A stretch of 64,000 bases of DNA from Palsa-504 sp963834685 (GTDB lineage Bacteria; Actinomycetota; Actinomycetes; Streptosporangiales; Streptosporangiaceae). Position numbers and translations under genes: made by a program. The DNA lies in contig CAWICW010000001.1 in NCBI GenBank assembly GCA_963834685.1, positions 1-64,000 on the forward strand, read 5' to 3'. Every line of letters begins with the position of its first letter. The first letter of the stretch is position 1. Under the pieces are notes generated by a model. That model was not told the DNA's origin. It was given only the letters and a program-made list of their open reading frames with translations, and made no database searches. Below are positions 19,754-27,804 of the stretch, piece after piece.

Positions 19754-20607
19754 GCGAGCCGGAGGGGCGCGGCGGCGCCTGGACTGAGGAGCGACGAAGT
19801 CGCGACGAGGGAAGGCGTCGCCTTGAAGACGCCCCGAAGGCGAGCGGGAAACACAGCGTGGCGCAGCCGGCAGCCCAGAGGCCTGCGGTGCAGCATCTGG
19901 TGGTCCGGTATGCTAAGCGTGGAAAGATGCGGTTTGCCAGCCACCGGGATGTGGCGCGCGTCTTCGAGCGGGGAGTGCGCCGGGCCGGGCTGCCGATCGC
20001 CTACTCTGCCGGGTTCACGCCGCACCCGAGGATCTCCTATGCGGGCGGAGCTCCGACCGGGGTGGCGAGCGAGGCCGAGTACCTGAGCCTCGCGCTGACC
20101 TCCCGCCAGGCCGCGGCGCAGGTGCGCGAGCGGCTGAACGCGACGTTGCCTGATGGGATAGATGTGATCGACGTCATGGACGATGCTGACGGGCCGGCCG
20201 GGGACCACATCGTCCTCGGCGCCCTGGAGGCGTCGCAGTGGCGAGTAGTTCTGCCGGGCGTGGAGCCAGCGGCGGCTGAGCGGGCCGTCGCCGGTTTTCT
20301 CGCCCTCAGCGAGGCGCCGGTGGAGCGCCTCACGGACAAGGGCGTCCGGCGCCTGGACGCCCGCGCGGCGGTGGTCACGCTCGACGTGCTCGAACCGGCC
20401 GACGGTGGCCCGCGGGCCGCCGTGACAGGTGTACAAGATTGTGCCATTCTTCGAATGGTTGTTCTGCATACGGCTCCCGCTGTACGGCCCGATGACGTGC
20501 TGACCGCGCTCCGCGAGCAGCACGGCCTCGTCCCGTCCGCGCCGCCCGTAACCACCCGGCTGGCGCAGGGTTCGCTGGCCCTCCTGGCCGGGATGAGCGC
20601 GTCATGA
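19750..20607 (+). CDS. TIGR03936-family radical-SAM-associated protein (DUF2344)
   Basis: Partner of the preceding radical SAM enzyme; in many bacteria the two are fused. The domain begins at VQHLVVRYAKRGKMRFASHRDVAR (about residue 45) and includes YSAGFTPHPRISYA. A charged N-terminal extension of about 45 residues precedes it. The ATG overlapping the upstream stop gives 285 aa. The section around CAILRMVVLHTAPAVRP uses AT-rich codons compared with the rest of the gene. rne follows after 231 bp. Confidence 0.9.
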   Translation: MSEPEGRGGAWTEERRSRDEGRRRLEDAPKASGKHSVAQPAAQRPAVQHLVVRYAKRGKMRFASHRDVARVFERGVRRAGLPIAYSAGFTPHPRISYAGGAPTGVASEAEYLSLALTSRQAAAQVRERLNATLPDGIDVIDVMDDADGPAGDHIVLGALEASQWRVVLPGVEPAAAERAVAGFLALSEAPVERLTDKGVRRLDARAAVVTLDVLEPADGGPRAAVTGVQDCAILRMVVLHTAPAVRPDDVLTALREQHGLVPSAPPVTTRLAQGSLALLAGMSAS

Positions 20608-20697
20608 GGGCGTGGCTGTGGTGTAGGGGAGCCGTGACGTGAAGACCGGAAACCAGGCTCAGCGCTGCCGGCCCCGCGCGGATACCGCGCGCGGCCA

Positions 20698-20718
20698 GAG
20701 CCGCCGTCATGGCGGCTC
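20698..20718 (+). promoter_or_regulatory. Hairpin in the rne leader region
   Basis: GAGCCGCC and GGCGGCTC form an 8-bp stem with loop GTCAT, about 120 bp before the rne start. A TTGACA hexamer lies at 20733-20738 without a clear -10. RNase E leaders often carry structure for autoregulation, which would fit, but this is inference. Confidence 0.35.
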
Positions 20719-20838
20719 CGCCTGCGCCTATGTTGACAATGTGCTCCCGCGCGGTGTGCGAGTGCGCCCGCGGTACGCCGCCCCCGGGTGGCATGCCGCG
20801 GACTCGCGCGCCCGGGAGCCTGACTGGAGATTGCCCGA

Positions 20839-23412
20839 ATGCTCGAGAGCGAGCTGTACGACAGAGAAAACAGTGACAACGCCGGGGGCGGCCGCGCGGC
20901 CGGGGAGCTGAACGCACCCGCGCCGAGCGTGCCAGCGGCCGTGTTCCAGCCGCCGCCGGTGGTGTTCCAGCCGCCGGCGCTGCGGCCGGAGCCCGTGCCG
21001 GTCGCCGCCCAGCCGAGCGTGTCCACGCGGCCGGCCGGGTCGCCGGCCAACGGTGACGCGGCCGGCGACGGCGGTGCCGATGACGACGGCACGGGTCCCG
21101 GCCGCCGCCGCAGGCGCAGGCCCAGCCGCAGCCGGACCCGGGCCGGCGAGGACGGCGCGGCCGAAGCCGGCGACGCCCCGGCGGCCCAGGACGCCGACGG
21201 GGCCCGCTCCGGCACGGACGCCGAGGCGGCCCAGGACCAGCCGGAGACCCCGCGGTCCCGGTCGTCGCGTACCCGCACCCGGCGGCCCAGCACCGTCCAG
21301 AACTCCGCCGGCCAGCAGGCCGCGGAGGGATCCGCCGAGCCGTCCGAGGACGCCGATCCGGAGAACGACGCCGACTCCGCCGACCGGCAGGATGGGGAGA
21401 CGGGCGCGGTTCGCCGGCGTCGGCGCAAGCGGCGCCGCGGTTCGGCCGACAGCACGGCCGGATCCGAGCTCACCCCCGATGACCCGCCGGACACCGTGGT
21501 CCACGTCCGCGAGCCGAACGGCCCCGCCGGCACAGCCGGCCAAGGCGGCACTGCCGGCCCGCCCGCGCACGACGACGTGCGGTCGGTCAAGGGATCGACC
21601 AGGCTCGAGGCCAAGAAGCAGCGGCGTCGTGAGGGCCGGGAAACCGGCCGTCGCCGGCCTCCGATCATCACCGAGTCAGAGTTCCTGTCCCGCCGCGAGT
21701 CGGTCGAGCGCACCATGGTGGTCCGCCAGCGCAAGGACCGGATCCAGATCGCGGTGCTGGAAGACGGCGTGCTGGTCGAGCACTACGTGAACCGGTCCAG
21801 CCACCAGTCCTACGTGGGCAACGTCTACCTGGGCAAGGTGCAGAACGTCCTGCCGTCCATGGAGGCCGCGTTCGTGGACGTCGGCAAGGGCCGCAACGCG
21901 GTGCTCTACGCCGGCGAGGTCAACTTCGACGTCAGCGGCCTGGAGGGCCAGCCCAAGCGGATCGAGTCCGCGCTCAAGGCCGGCCAGTCGCTGATCGCGC
22001 AGGTCACCAAGGATCCGGTCGGGCACAAGGGGGCCCGGCTGACCAGCCAGATCAGCCTGCCCGGCCGGTACCTGGTCTACGTGCCGGGCGCGTCCATGAC
22101 CGGCATCAGCCGCAAGCTGCCCGACACCGAGCGGAACCGGCTCAAGCAGATCCTGAAGAAGGTCATGCCGGAGGACGGCGGCGTCATCGTCCGCACCGCG
22201 GCCGAGGGCGCGGCCGAGGAAGAGCTGTCCCGCGACGTGGCCCGGCTTGCCGCCCAGTGGGAGGCGATCGAGAAGAAGGCCAAGACGGCCAGTGCGCCCG
22301 CGCTGCTCTACAGCGAGCCCGACCTGACCATCCGGGTCATCAGGGACGTGTTCAACGAAGACTTCAGCAACCTGGTCGTGTCCGGCGACGAGGGCTGGGC
22401 CACGGTCGACGAGTACGTCAGGTACGTCGCCCCGCACCTGGCCGACCGGCTCACCCGCTGGACCGACGACCGGGACGTGTTCGCCGCCTACCGCATCGAG
22501 GAGCAGCTGGCCAAGGCGCTGGAGCGCAAGGTGTGGCTGCCGAGCGGCGGCTCGCTCGTCATCGACAAGACCGAGGCGATGACGGTCATCGACGTCAATA
22601 CCGGAAAGTTCACCGGCCACGGCGGGAACCTGGAGGAGACCGTCACCCGGAACAACCTCGAGGCCGCCGAGGAGATCGTCCGCCAGCTGCGGCTGCGCGA
22701 CGTGGGCGGCATCGTGGTCATCGACTTCATCGACATGGTGCTGGAGAGCAACCGCGAGCTGGTGCTCCGCAGGCTGCTTGAATGCCTGGCCCGGGACCGG
22801 ACCAAGCATCAGGTGGCCGAGGTGACCTCGCTGGGCCTGGTCCAGATGACCAGGAAACGGGTCGGCGCGGGCCTGCTCGAGGCCTTCTCGGTGCCCTGCG
22901 AGTGCTGCAACGGCCGCGGCGTGATCATCACGTTCGACCCCGAAGCCGACACGCAGGCCTCCCACCACGTGCACCCCCGCGGCGGGGGCAACGGCGGGAA
23001 CGGCGGCAACGGATCCCGGGGTTCCGGGGCCAGCCCGGCCACCGTCGCCGCCCGCATCCGCCCGGACGCTCCCGCGGCGGAGGCCAGCACGGCGGAGGCC
23101 AGTGCGGCGGAGACCAGCCCGGCGGAGGTGGGCACGGCGGACGGGCAGCAGGCGGCCGTACCGCAGGCGGACGGCCAGCCGGCCGACGCTGCGCCGACGG
23201 CCGGCGCCGAGGCACCCGACGGCCCAGCCGAACCGCCCCGTTCCGGCAACGGCCGTCGCCGCCGCCGCCGGTCCTCCGCATCCGCCGCCGCGGCCACGGC
23301 GGCCCCGGCCACCAACGCGGCGGCCCCGGAAGCATCAGCCGCACCACAAGCCCCCGCTGCACCTCTGGCACCCCGCCCGGAACCCTCGCAGGCCCAGGAC
23401 GGCGCCGCCTGA
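20839..23412 (+). CDS. rne: Ribonuclease E/G family protein
   Basis: Endoribonuclease for mRNA decay and rRNA processing. Residues 1-270 are a disordered Pro/Ala then Arg/Asp-rich region. An S1 domain follows (HYVNRSSHQSYVGNVYLGKV, about 310-390). The catalytic DNase-I-like region has VIDVNTGKFTG near 580 and VVIDFIDM near 628, supplying the magnesium-binding Asp residues. The zinc-link CECCNGRG is at about 687. The C-terminal 150 residues are disordered, Ala/Glu-rich with a basic RRRRRS patch. Disordered arms on both sides of the core are usual in actinobacterial RNase E. In relatives rplU comes next; here a redox cassette intervenes. Confidence 0.94.
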   Translation: MLESELYDRENSDNAGGGRAAGELNAPAPSVPAAVFQPPPVVFQPPALRPEPVPVAAQPSVSTRPAGSPANGDAAGDGGADDDGTGPGRRRRRRPSRSRTRAGEDGAAEAGDAPAAQDADGARSGTDAEAAQDQPETPRSRSSRTRTRRPSTVQNSAGQQAAEGSAEPSEDADPENDADSADRQDGETGAVRRRRRKRRRGSADSTAGSELTPDDPPDTVVHVREPNGPAGTAGQGGTAGPPAHDDVRSVKGSTRLEAKKQRRREGRETGRRRPPIITESEFLSRRESVERTMVVRQRKDRIQIAVLEDGVLVEHYVNRSSHQSYVGNVYLGKVQNVLPSMEAAFVDVGKGRNAVLYAGEVNFDVSGLEGQPKRIESALKAGQSLIAQVTKDPVGHKGARLTSQISLPGRYLVYVPGASMTGISRKLPDTERNRLKQILKKVMPEDGGVIVRTAAEGAAEEELSRDVARLAAQWEAIEKKAKTASAPALLYSEPDLTIRVIRDVFNEDFSNLVVSGDEGWATVDEYVRYVAPHLADRLTRWTDDRDVFAAYRIEEQLAKALERKVWLPSGGSLVIDKTEAMTVIDVNTGKFTGHGGNLEETVTRNNLEAAEEIVRQLRLRDVGGIVVIDFIDMVLESNRELVLRRLLECLARDRTKHQVAEVTSLGLVQMTRKRVGAGLLEAFSVPCECCNGRGVIITFDPEADTQASHHVHPRGGGNGGNGGNGSRGSGASPATVAARIRPDAPAAEASTAEASAAETSPAEVGTADGQQAAVPQADGQPADAAPTAGAEAPDGPAEPPRSGNGRRRRRRSSASAAAATAAPATNAAAPEASAAPQAPAAPLAPRPEPSQAQDGAA

Positions 23413-23729
23413 CATCCGGCTGCCCCGTCCCGCGCCGGTTCAGTCCGGCACGATGGAACGTGGGTGTGGCTTTTCTTGAGTGAGGGGTCAGAACACGCTC
23501 CGTGATCGGCGCAGAGTCTGATTCGCGGTCCCCGCGAGCGCCAGTGCTTCGACCCTCAAGAACCACTATTCGGGGCGAGCTTCCGGCCGCCGGGCCGATG
23601 CCCGTGATAGCGCCAATAAGGCGGATATGCGTCGTCGGCCGAGAGCGGCCATTGCGGGTCGCTGGCTACCAGGGTTGACGTAACTTGGCTGGTTCTGCGA
23701 ATCTGAGGTATCGGCGCCGGGATGGGACC

Positions 23730-24317
23730 ATGCCATTGGCCAGCTCGTTTGTTGTTGTCGCTCTGGTCTTCTGCATTGCCACGGTCCTGGCCCTATTCGG
23801 GGTTACGCACGCATCCATGTCCGGGGCTGAGGCGATCGAGCGTGACGGCCTGGCGCCCGGAATTCACGCACCTGTCTGGTCGCTTGTGGACTCCGCCGGC
23901 GAAGTAGTCCGCTCTCCACCGCGCACGCCCCTGCAGCTGATCATGTTCACCGACCATTCCCTGAAATCTTTTCCTTCTGTAGTTGATGGGCTGCGCGAGG
24001 TCATGGCGCAGGAGCGGCTGGAGATCGTCGTGCTGACCCGCCGCCGCAACGAGCTGGCGGAGCCGGTGCTGCGCTTGATCGGCTTGGACGGCATCCCGGT
24101 CCTGACGGGGTCACCTTCGCTCTATGCCGCCTATAACGTCCGGGTCACACCCTTCGCGATATTCGTCGACTCAGCTGGTCGGGTGCGGGCATCTAGCCTG
24201 GTCAATCACGCCTGGCAGGTGACGAAGCTGCTGCAGCTCGCGGATCTTCCGCTCGAGCCCGAAAATCTTGCGCCTCGCGGCCGCTTCCGGCGCCGCACAG
24301 CCGGGGCGGGAGTGTAG
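23730..24317 (+). CDS. Membrane-anchored thioredoxin-fold protein lacking CxxC (MauD-like)
   Basis: A 195-aa protein with one N-terminal transmembrane segment (about residues 4-24) and a thioredoxin/TlpA-like domain. The cis-Pro region VTPFAIFVDSAGRV is present. The redox position reads FTDHSLKSFPSV, with no cysteine, so it cannot do thiol exchange as an ordinary MauD would. It opens a cassette with MauE-like, MauD-like and MauA-like genes. A TTG further upstream gives a longer alternative; the ATG in GGGACCATG was chosen because the membrane anchor then starts normally. A structural or chaperone role is inference. Confidence 0.7.
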   Translation: MPLASSFVVVALVFCIATVLALFGVTHASMSGAEAIERDGLAPGIHAPVWSLVDSAGEVVRSPPRTPLQLIMFTDHSLKSFPSVVDGLREVMAQERLEIVVLTRRRNELAEPVLRLIGLDGIPVLTGSPSLYAAYNVRVTPFAIFVDSAGRVRASSLVNHAWQVTKLLQLADLPLEPENLAPRGRFRRRTAGAGV

Positions 24318-24321
24318 CCCA

Positions 24322-24861
24322 GTGGACGTCCTGATTCTCTGCGCCAAGACGGCCCTTGCGTCCCTGCTGATCGTGGCCGGCGGCGCCAAACTCTCCGACC
24401 CGGCCAGCTTCGCTTCGACCGTGCGGCTGTTCATCCCGCTCCGCGTTGCCTGGCCGTTGCTGTCGGCAATCGCCGTCGGAGTCTCGCTCGGGGAGCTCGC
24501 CGTGGGCCTGGCCAGCCTGACGCTCCCTGCGATCACGGCGCTGAACGCCGTCGTCTTCGCCATCGCCTGCGCGTTTGTTGCCGTCTCCGCCCTGGGCTAT
24601 GCCTTCCACCGCGGCCGGTCATGCAGATGTTTCGGGGCGCTATCCCAGCGGAAATTCGACGCCGCGGGCGTGATGCGCAGCGCCGTCATCGCAGGTGTGG
24701 CGGCCGTTGCCCTAGCGCACGTCGGTGCGGCAGCTCTCCAGCTGGACGCGACGGCGCGGGTGTTGCTACTCGCCGCCGCCGGGCTGCTGGCCCTGGCGGC
24801 GTTCACCGCCGCCAGGGCCCGTGGCACTGGTAGCGAGCCAGAGCCGAAGGTGGCGCAATGA
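24322..24861 (+). CDS. MauE/DoxX-family redox-associated membrane protein
   Basis: About 179 aa with four or five hydrophobic helices and the conserved DxxxGAxKLxDPxxF-like start (LIVAGGAKLSDPASF). A Cys pair in SCRCFG lies at a membrane edge. MauE proteins act with MauD in disulfide formation for the cysteine-rich methylamine dehydrogenase small subunit, as established in methylotrophs. The GTG start lies five bases after the upstream stop and the end overlaps the next gene (ATGA), so it is in one operon with its neighbours. Confidence 0.8.
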   Translation: MDVLILCAKTALASLLIVAGGAKLSDPASFASTVRLFIPLRVAWPLLSAIAVGVSLGELAVGLASLTLPAITALNAVVFAIACAFVAVSALGYAFHRGRSCRCFGALSQRKFDAAGVMRSAVIAGVAAVALAHVGAAALQLDATARVLLLAAAGLLALAAFTAARARGTGSEPEPKVAQ

Positions 24862-25496
24862 GGATTCCCCTGTATCTCGCCGTGGCTCAATGGACGCTGC
24901 TGTTTGCCTTCGGGCTGCTGCTGATCGTGGTTTACCGCCAGCTAGGACGGATGCTTCACAAGACCGATACGGCCGCCCCGCTTGGGCCTGCGGTGGGCAG
25001 TAAGGCGGCAAGCCTGGAATACAGCCGGTTCGCCGACGACACCGTGCAGTACCTCACGCCAGGAGACGGGCAGCCAATCCTGCTCGCGTTCGTCGATCCG
25101 ACCTGCCTGTCCTGCGAGAAACTCGTCCGCGCGCTCGGAACCGCCGAGCACGCTGGCGAGCTCAGCGACCTGCGGGTACTGCTGCTCACTTCCAGCCCGA
25201 AGAGTTACCTGAAGGTCTCCGACGCGTTCCGCGCTACCCGCCTGGAGTGCGGCCGCATCCTGGCGCAGGCCACCACGCAGGCATACCGCGCGACTTCCAC
25301 GCCGCTGCTGGTGGCTATCGACCGCGATGGCGTGGTCAGGGCGGCTGCCCCGGCCATCCAGCTCGCCGAGGTCCGCACCTTCAGCCGGGCCTGCTTGCTT
25401 CCCCCGGCCGAGGGAGAATCCATCCCGATTACAGCGACAGCACCACGGCAGGAAAACGACCTCGAAGCGGCCGCCCCGGCCGCTGGAGCCGACTGA
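24858..25496 (+). CDS. MauD-like thiol-disulfide protein with CxxC
   Basis: A 212-aa protein with an N-terminal transmembrane anchor (about 8-27) and a thioredoxin-like domain whose active site is DPTCLSCEKL (about residues 77-86). The cis-Pro loop TSTPLLVAIDRDG is present. It is probably the active disulfide oxidoreductase or isomerase of the cassette, exposed outside the membrane, and complements the CxxC-less paralogue two genes upstream. ATG overlaps the previous stop; the next gene starts one base after its TGA. Confidence 0.8.
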   Translation: MRIPLYLAVAQWTLLFAFGLLLIVVYRQLGRMLHKTDTAAPLGPAVGSKAASLEYSRFADDTVQYLTPGDGQPILLAFVDPTCLSCEKLVRALGTAEHAGELSDLRVLLLTSSPKSYLKVSDAFRATRLECGRILAQATTQAYRATSTPLLVAIDRDGVVRAAAPAIQLAEVRTFSRACLLPPAEGESIPITATAPRQENDLEAAAPAAGAD

Positions 25497-25497
25497 G

Positions 25498-26007
25498 ATG
25501 GGGGAACGTGCGATGGCTTGGAGGCAGTTCGGCTCAGGTTTTGACGCACGAATCAGCCAGATGACGGAACGGGCCACCCGGAGAATGTCACGCAGAAATA
25601 TTCTGCGAACTGTTTTTGTGAGCGGCGCCGCCAGCATCGCCGCTATCTCGATCGGCGAGACGCCTGCCCTCGCCCTCGATGCCGACTGTGCCCGCAACTG
25701 CGGCCCGACGTCACGGTGCAAAGACTGCAGGCGCACCGAATGCCCCCACGGCTACATCCTGTGCAAGGGATCCCCGATCGGCGACTGCTTCAACAAAGAG
25801 GGCTATCGGTGCGAATGGCCGAGGGGGCTGTGGATCGCATGTACCGGCCTTGGGCACGGCTACGGGTACAAGATCTGCAAAGACTGCATATTCCGCCACC
25901 GCTGCCGGGACTGGTGCACGTGCCTCACCGACTGCGTCTGCTGCGGCTGCAAGACCGCTGAGGACTTCAAGCGGGAGCAATATCTGATCCAGATGTCCGA
26001 TCAGTGA
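25498..26007 (+). CDS. Tat-exported cysteine-rich MauA-like protein
   Basis: A 169-aa precursor with twin-arginine signal SRRNILRTVF and a cleavable region ending ALALDA. The mature part of about 110 aa contains 18 cysteines. The block ECPHGYILCKGSPIGDCFN lines up with the methylamine dehydrogenase light-chain segment around its first tryptophylquinone Trp, but that Trp position is occupied by other residues, so a TTQ cofactor at this site is unlikely. The partners MauD and MauE would form its disulfides. No MauB-like heavy chain is seen nearby. An ATG at 25513 with a better GGGGGA ribosome site is an alternative start. MauA relationship is my reading of motifs. Confidence 0.7.
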   Translation: MGERAMAWRQFGSGFDARISQMTERATRRMSRRNILRTVFVSGAASIAAISIGETPALALDADCARNCGPTSRCKDCRRTECPHGYILCKGSPIGDCFNKEGYRCEWPRGLWIACTGLGHGYGYKICKDCIFRHRCRDWCTCLTDCVCCGCKTAEDFKREQYLIQMSDQ

Positions 26008-26072
26008 CACCTCGTGCTGCCTGCCGCAGCCGAGCTCTGACGGCCGCACGCCGCAAGTGAGTGCAGGGCCTC

Positions 26073-26222
26073 ATGTCACGGGCTAGGGCGCTACTCGCGG
26101 TAGGAGCCATCGCGCTCGGGCTGGGCGCTGGCTGGGCCCTGTCAGGGCGCATCGTGACCGTCGCAATCCTGGCCGTCCTCGTCGCCGCCGGGAACGGCTA
26201 CTCCAAGGCATACTCTCCTTGA
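26073..26222 (+). CDS. Small membrane ORF, possibly the N-terminal part of the next gene
   Basis: A 49-aa reading frame with two hydrophobic segments (starting MSRARALLAVGAIALG) that ends NGYSKAYSP before TGA. A GTG four codons upstream is also possible. The frame continues open after the TGA directly into the next membrane gene, with coding-like composition throughout. The two may be one protein interrupted by a stop, or read through. It lies just after the MauA-like gene and on the same strand. Confidence 0.5.
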   Translation: MSRARALLAVGAIALGLGAGWALSGRIVTVAILAVLVAAGNGYSKAYSP

Positions 26223-26327
26223 GGCGCGAACTCGGCGGCCTCACTTGCCGCCGATCTCCCGGTCGGGAGCCTTGTTAGGCGGGTCTGGCTGCTCGCCGCC
26301 TACGTTCTGCCGGCGATCACTGTCTGG

Positions 26328-26813
26328 ATGACGCTGGGCTTGCTGGTCAACCTGCTGCCGCTGAGTACTATCGCCCTGGTCCTCATGGCCGGGTACGGAG
26401 TGTTTTACGGAGTCCTGGAGGCGGGTGGCCTGGCCCGGCCGGCACCGCCCGGCAGCAGATGGCAAGTTCCCTCGGAGTGGGTGCGAGGAGTCTCAAGGCG
26501 GCGGCGGTTTGTGGTCTGGGGATCATTGCTCGGCCCTGGGTTCGCCACTCGCAATCCTTACGCCGGATTCTGGCTGCTTCCGCTCGCGGTCGCGGCCGTG
26601 GGCAACATCGGGTACGGGGTCTTGCTGGCGGCCGCCATTGGAGCCGCTCACAGCACCGGGCGGGCCCTTGGGCTGCTGCGCGACGTGCGAGACGTTGACG
26701 TGAACAGCTACCTGCAGTCGGCCTTGAGGTCGATGTACTGGCGCAAGGCCGACGGCTTCGCGCTGCTCGCCGCGGCAGGCGCGGCGGCGATGACGTGCGC
26801 CCTCCGGCTGTGA
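26328..26813 (+). CDS. Membrane protein of the mau-like cassette, function unknown
   Basis: A 161-aa protein with three or four hydrophobic segments and the motif GSLLGPGFATRNPYAGFWLLPLAV. Not recognised beyond membrane association. The frame extends upstream without stop to the TGA at 26220, and the residues there (LVRRVWLLAAYVLPAITVW) look like another transmembrane helix. The true start may therefore be upstream of this ATG, or the protein may be the continuation of the 49-aa frame. It closes the insertion between rne and rplU. Confidence 0.6.
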   Translation: MTLGLLVNLLPLSTIALVLMAGYGVFYGVLEAGGLARPAPPGSRWQVPSEWVRGVSRRRRFVVWGSLLGPGFATRNPYAGFWLLPLAVAAVGNIGYGVLLAAAIGAAHSTGRALGLLRDVRDVDVNSYLQSALRSMYWRKADGFALLAAAGAAAMTCALRL

Positions 26814-27028
26814 GGCTTATTGTGCCGATCATGGCCCGGCCCCAAGCCGGGCCGGTGCCCGGCCCGCGCTGCGGCCGGACGGTCCGGGTTCGTGGATGCG
26901 CCGCGGTCTGGTAACCTTGGCGGTCGGGAGTTGCCCGCTGGGCGGGCCCCGATGTGCAAGCGAGCCGCCGTGGTGACCACCGGCGCGCCGGGGCACGCAA
27001 GGAAAGCGCGACGAAAGAGAGTTCTCGG

Positions 27029-27433
27029 GTGTACGCGATTGTGCGCTGCGGCGGCAGGCAGGAAAAGGTCGCGCTGGATGACGTCGTCACCGTCGACAAG
27101 CTGGACGGCAAGGCCGGGTCGAGCATCACGCTGCCCGCCCTGCTGGTCGTCGACGGTGACCGGGTCATCAGCGACCCCGCCGAGGTCGGCCGCTACCAGG
27201 TCACGGCGGACATCGTCGGTGACGCGGCGGGCCCCAAGATCAACATGATCCACTACCGGAACAAGACCGGCTACCGGCGCCGTCTGGGCCACCGGCAGCG
27301 GTACACCCAGGTGCGGATCACCGGCATCGGCACCGAGGCTAAGGCGCAGAGCGCCAAGCCGCAAAGCGCCAAGCCCCAACGGGCCAAGCCGCAGAGCAAG
27401 GCCGCGGCCCAGGCGAAGGCGGAGGAGGACTGA
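27029..27433 (+). CDS. rplU: 50S ribosomal protein L21
   Basis: Ribosomal large-subunit protein binding 23S rRNA. The core begins YAIVRCGGRQEKV and includes KINMIHYRNKTGYRRRLGHRQ. The GTG start giving VYAIVR matches family length for the core. An added lysine-rich tail of about 30 residues contains AKPQSAKPQ-type repeats, a common actinobacterial extension. It is followed after one base by rpmA. Confidence 0.95.
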   Translation: MYAIVRCGGRQEKVALDDVVTVDKLDGKAGSSITLPALLVVDGDRVISDPAEVGRYQVTADIVGDAAGPKINMIHYRNKTGYRRRLGHRQRYTQVRITGIGTEAKAQSAKPQSAKPQRAKPQSKAAAQAKAEED

Positions 27434-27434
27434 G

Positions 27435-27707
27435 ATGGCACACAAGAAAGGCGCGTCATCCAGCCGCAACGGCCGTGACTCCAAGGCCCAGCGTCTCGGT
27501 GTCAAGCGCTACGGCGGCCAGCTGGTGAACGCGGGCGAGATCATCATCCGCCAGCGCGGCACGCACTTCCACCCCGGCCAGGGCGTGGGGCGGGGCGGCG
27601 ATGACACGCTGTTCGCGCTGGTCGGCGGGACGGTGGAGTTCTGCACGTTCCGCGGCCGCCGGGCCGTGAGCATCGTTCCGGCTGAGCCCGCCGAGCCTCC
27701 GGCGTAG
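27435..27707 (+). CDS. rpmA: 50S ribosomal protein L27
   Basis: Ribosomal protein near the peptidyl transferase centre. It begins MAHKKGASSSRNGRDSKAQRLGVK, the uncleaved form typical outside Firmicutes, and has the GTHFHPGQGVGRGGDDTLFAL block. It is cotranscribed with rplU. A strong terminator hairpin separates it from obg. Confidence 0.97.
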   Translation: MAHKKGASSSRNGRDSKAQRLGVKRYGGQLVNAGEIIIRQRGTHFHPGQGVGRGGDDTLFALVGGTVEFCTFRGRRAVSIVPAEPAEPPA

Positions 27708-27748
27708 GCCCGCCGGGGACGCGACAAGACGACGCGACAGACGACCAG

Positions 27749-27780
27749 AAGGCGGGCCGGGCAACCTGGCCCGCCTTTCT
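27749..27780 (+). terminator. Rho-independent terminator after rpmA
   Basis: Perfect 10-bp stem (AAGGCGGGCC / GGCCCGCCTT) with a 9-nt loop, ending in TTTCT. It separates rplU-rpmA from obg-proB. Confidence 0.85.
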
Positions 27781-27804
27781 CATGTGATCAAGGAGAGGGA
27801 CATC

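Noticed and set aside
20037..21734. 565-codon minus-strand frame across TIGR03936 and rne
   Set aside because: Arg/Ser/Pro-biased translation typical of an antisense shadow, overlapping two clearly real genes.
25498..26007. Cys-rich Tat protein considered as a RiPP precursor or metallothionein
   Set aside because: The Tat signal and the adjacent MauD/MauE-like genes point to a folded, disulfide-bonded secreted protein; no RiPP maturase is next to it.
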